This document shows positions 3,699-5,623 of a stretch of DNA of 5,623 nt, in pieces. The stretch is taken from positions 1 to 5,623 of the forward strand of contig JAIRTY010000778.1 of assembly GCA_031254715.1 (NCBI GenBank), read 5' to 3'. Position 1 is the first letter of the stretch. The number at the start of each line of letters is the position of its first letter. Source of the DNA: Nocardiopsaceae bacterium (GTDB lineage Bacteria; Actinomycetota; Actinomycetes; Streptosporangiales; Streptosporangiaceae). A program made the position numbers and the translations under genes. The notes beneath the pieces are model-generated. The model was not told where the DNA came from and did not search any database. It saw nothing but the letters and a program-made list of their open reading frames with translations.

Positions 3699-5623
3699 CG
3701 CAGCAGGCTGAGGGGCGCAGTACCGCGGTGCTGGATGTGCGGGGGATGCGGCGGGCTTCGGAGCAGAACGTGGTCGCGGCGGTGCTGGGGCGCCGGCCGG
3801 GGGTGGTGGAGGTTGATGTCAACCCGGTGGCTCAGACGGCAACGGTGGTGTTCGATCCTGGCCGGACCTCGCTGGCGGAGTTGCGCCGGTGGGTGACCGA
3901 GTGCGGCTATCACTGCGCGGGCCAGTCGGTGCCTGCCCACGTGTGTGATCCGATGACAGAACCGGATCCGCCGCCAGCTGCCGCTGGTGCGGTTGCTGCC
4001 GCCCCGGGAGCCGCCCGGCCCGCGGCGGCGCATGCCGGGCACAGTGAGATGTCGGTGGCCGGGATGGCCGCTGACATGCGCAACCGGTTCGTCGTGGCGG
4101 CGGTGTTCGCGGCCGGGGTGCTGGTGTGGTCGCCGATCGGCACCGAGGTGCTGGGCCTTCGGGTGCCGGTTCCGTTCGGGCTGCGGGTGGATGTGTGGGA
4201 GCTGCTGCTGAGCCTGCCGGTGATCTTCTACTCGTCATGGATCTTCTTCGCCGGCGCGTACCGGGCGCTGCGGGCAGCCACGCTGGACATGATGGTGCTG
4301 GTCGCGGTGGCGGTCGGGACGGGCTGGCTGTATTCGCTGGCTGTCACCCTCACCGGCGGCGGGGACGTGTTCTACGAGGCGGCCACCGTGCTGGCGGCGT
4401 TCGTGCTGTTGGGGCACTGGTTTGAGATGCGCGCCCGCGGCGGCGCCAACGACGCGGTCCGCGCGCTGCTGGACCTGGCGCCTCCCATGGCGGTGGTCAT
4501 CCGCGGCGGCCAGGAGACCGAGATTCCCACGGCCGAGGTGGCCGAGGGAGACCTGCTGCTGGTCCGTCCCGGCGCCAAGATCGCCGTCGACGGTGTTGTG
4601 GAGGAAGGCGAGTCCGAGGCCGACGAGTCGATGGTCACCGGCGAGAGCCTGCCCGTCCACAAGGGCCCGGGGTCGCCGGTGACCGGGGCCACCATCAACA
4701 CGAATGGCCTGCTGCGGGTGCGGGCCACCAAGGTCGGCGCCGACACCGCGCTGGCGCAGATCGTGAAACTGGTGCAGGAGGCCCAGAACTCCAAGGCACC
4801 CGGGCAGCGGCTGGCCGACCGGGCAGCGTTCTGGCTGGTGCTGGTGGCACTGGTCGGCGGCCTGCTGACGCTGGCGGTGTGGCTGCTGGCCAGCGACCGC
4901 CCGGCGAGCGCGGCGGTGCTGTTCGCCATCACCGTGGTGGTGATCACCTGCCCGGACGCGCTGGGCCTGGCGACCCCCACCGCGATCATGGTCGGCACCG
5001 GGCTTGGGGCCAAGCGCGGCGTCTTGTTCAAGAACGCCATGGCGCTGGAAACCGCGGCCCGCATCCAGGCCGTGGTCATGGACAAGACTGGCACCCTCAC
5101 CAAGGGCGAGCCCGAGGTCACCGACGTCATCACCGCTGACGGGTTCACCGAGGACGAGCTGCTGCGGCTCGCTGCCGCGGTGGAACACGACTCCGAGCAC
5201 CCGCTCGCCCAGGCCATCGTCGCCCGCGCCAGCGTCCGCGGGGTGAACACCGGGGCCGCGACCGGGTTCGAGAGTGTCCCCGGCCACGGCGCCGTCGCGC
5301 AGGTAGGCGGCCACCGGGTTGCGGTCGGCAACCGCCGGCTCATGCAAGCCCGGGGCGTCGGGCTGGACGGGCTGGCTGCTCGCCGTGACGAGCTCGCCGC
5401 GGGCGGCCGCACTGCGGTGATCGTGGCCGTTGACGGGCGGGCCGCCGGGCTGGTCGGGATCGCTGACGCTGTCAGGGACACCAGTGCCGCGGCCGTCGCC
5501 GCGCTGCACGATGCTGGTGTGGAGGTGGTCATGCTCACCGGCGACAACCAGGCCACAGCCGCCCGCATCGCCGCCCGGCTCGGCATCGGCACCGTGATCG
5601 CCGAGGTGCTGCCCGGCGACAAG
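3695..5623 (+). CDS. P1B-type heavy-metal ATPase with CPD metal motif and cysteine-less HMA domain, C-terminus cut
   Basis: Membrane pump that would move a metal ion at the cost of ATP. The first 643 codons are present and the frame is open to the right edge. Residues about 10-75 form an HMA-like domain, but its GMxCxxC loop reads GMRRASE (17-23). Then come C70, C74, H82 and C84, and a Pro/Ala linker ending in HAGHSEM (113-119). Membrane segments lie at about 132-149, 168-189, 197-220 and 226-247. The actuator motif TGES is at 315-318. The ion-site motif is CPD (419-421) in VVVITCPDALGLATPTA, where Cu pumps have CPC. The phosphorylated Asp463 is in DKTGT, the nucleotide motif SEHPL includes H502-P503, and TGDN is at 615-618. 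The GDGxNDSP loop and last two helices are outside the window. The ATG at 3695 is preceded by a weak GGGGG site 6 nt away; no better in-frame start is seen. All catalytic motifs are intact, so the pump should be active, but its metal cannot be assumed. Confidence 0.92.
   Translation, partial: MTQQAEGRSTAVLDVRGMRRASEQNVVAAVLGRRPGVVEVDVNPVAQTATVVFDPGRTSLAELRRWVTECGYHCAGQSVPAHVCDPMTEPDPPPAAAGAVAAAPGAARPAAAHAGHSEMSVAGMAADMRNRFVVAAVFAAGVLVWSPIGTEVLGLRVPVPFGLRVDVWELLLSLPVIFYSSWIFFAGAYRALRAATLDMMVLVAVAVGTGWLYSLAVTLTGGGDVFYEAATVLAAFVLLGHWFEMRARGGANDAVRALLDLAPPMAVVIRGGQETEIPTAEVAEGDLLLVRPGAKIAVDGVVEEGESEADESMVTGESLPVHKGPGSPVTGATINTNGLLRVRATKVGADTALAQIVKLVQEAQNSKAPGQRLADRAAFWLVLVALVGGLLTLAVWLLASDRPASAAVLFAITVVVITCPDALGLATPTAIMVGTGLGAKRGVLFKNAMALETAARIQAVVMDKTGTLTKGEPEVTDVITADGFTEDELLRLAAAVEHDSEHPLAQAIVARASVRGVNTGAATGFESVPGHGAVAQVGGHRVAVGNRRLMQARGVGLDGLAARRDELAAGGRTAVIVAVDGRAAGLVGIADAVRDTSAAAVAALHDAGVEVVMLTGDNQATAARIAARLGIGTVIAEVLPGDK

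Noticed and set aside
4235..5509. Long open frame on the minus strand opposite the ATPase (424 codons), with a second one at 4372-5622
   Set aside because: Both are antisense to a gene with clear P-type ATPase motifs, their products are low-complexity and rich in Arg/Gly/Asp or Ser/Thr/Pro, and such shadows are common in GC-rich genes.
1..5623. CRISPR array, tRNA, rRNA, insertion sequence or attachment site
   Set aside because: I found no regularly spaced repeats, no tRNA-like fold, no transposase motifs and no terminal inverted or direct repeats.

Overview
The window is high-GC DNA with strong G/C preference at third codon positions, Shine-Dalgarno-led genes and protein families typical of actinobacteria. 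I read it as chromosomal or accessory DNA of an actinobacterium; nothing in it identifies the genus.

Left part (1-3262), leftward transcription: a TetR-family repressor gene (2558-3226), a 14-helix DHA2-type major facilitator exporter (451-2244), and a hotdog-fold acyl-CoA thioesterase cut by the left edge (1-345). The repressor and exporter promoters share a 20-bp operator of the form AACTTAG-N6-CTAAGTT. One copy, a perfect inverted repeat, lies over the -10 region of the repressor gene. Two tandem copies lie on the exporter promoter, one between -35 and -10 and one at the start of the transcript. This looks like a ligand-induced, autoregulated efflux unit, with the thioesterase 105 bp downstream as a probable passenger of the exporter transcript. 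A 40-codon ORF of uncertain reality (2411-2533) lies between repressor and exporter.

Middle part (3227-3694): 468 bp with no full-length gene. It holds the repressor promoter and operator, a short remnant resembling the N-terminus of small membrane proteins that often carry a SHOCT domain (3474-3527, stopped by TAG after 17 codons), and a CsoR-like inverted repeat (3590-3606) just upstream of the next gene.

Right part (3695-5623), rightward transcription: the first 643 codons of a P1B-type heavy-metal ATPase, cut by the right edge. Its A, P and N domain motifs are intact. However, the usual metal-site motif CPC in the membrane reads CPD, and the N-terminal HMA domain has lost both cysteines of GMxCxxC (it reads GMRRASE). 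A different Cys/His cluster and a His/Met linker follow. This is the most unusual protein in the window: a metal pump whose ion selectivity cannot be assumed to be Cu(I). The two halves are divergently transcribed and probably respond to different signals, an organic ligand on the left and a metal on the right.
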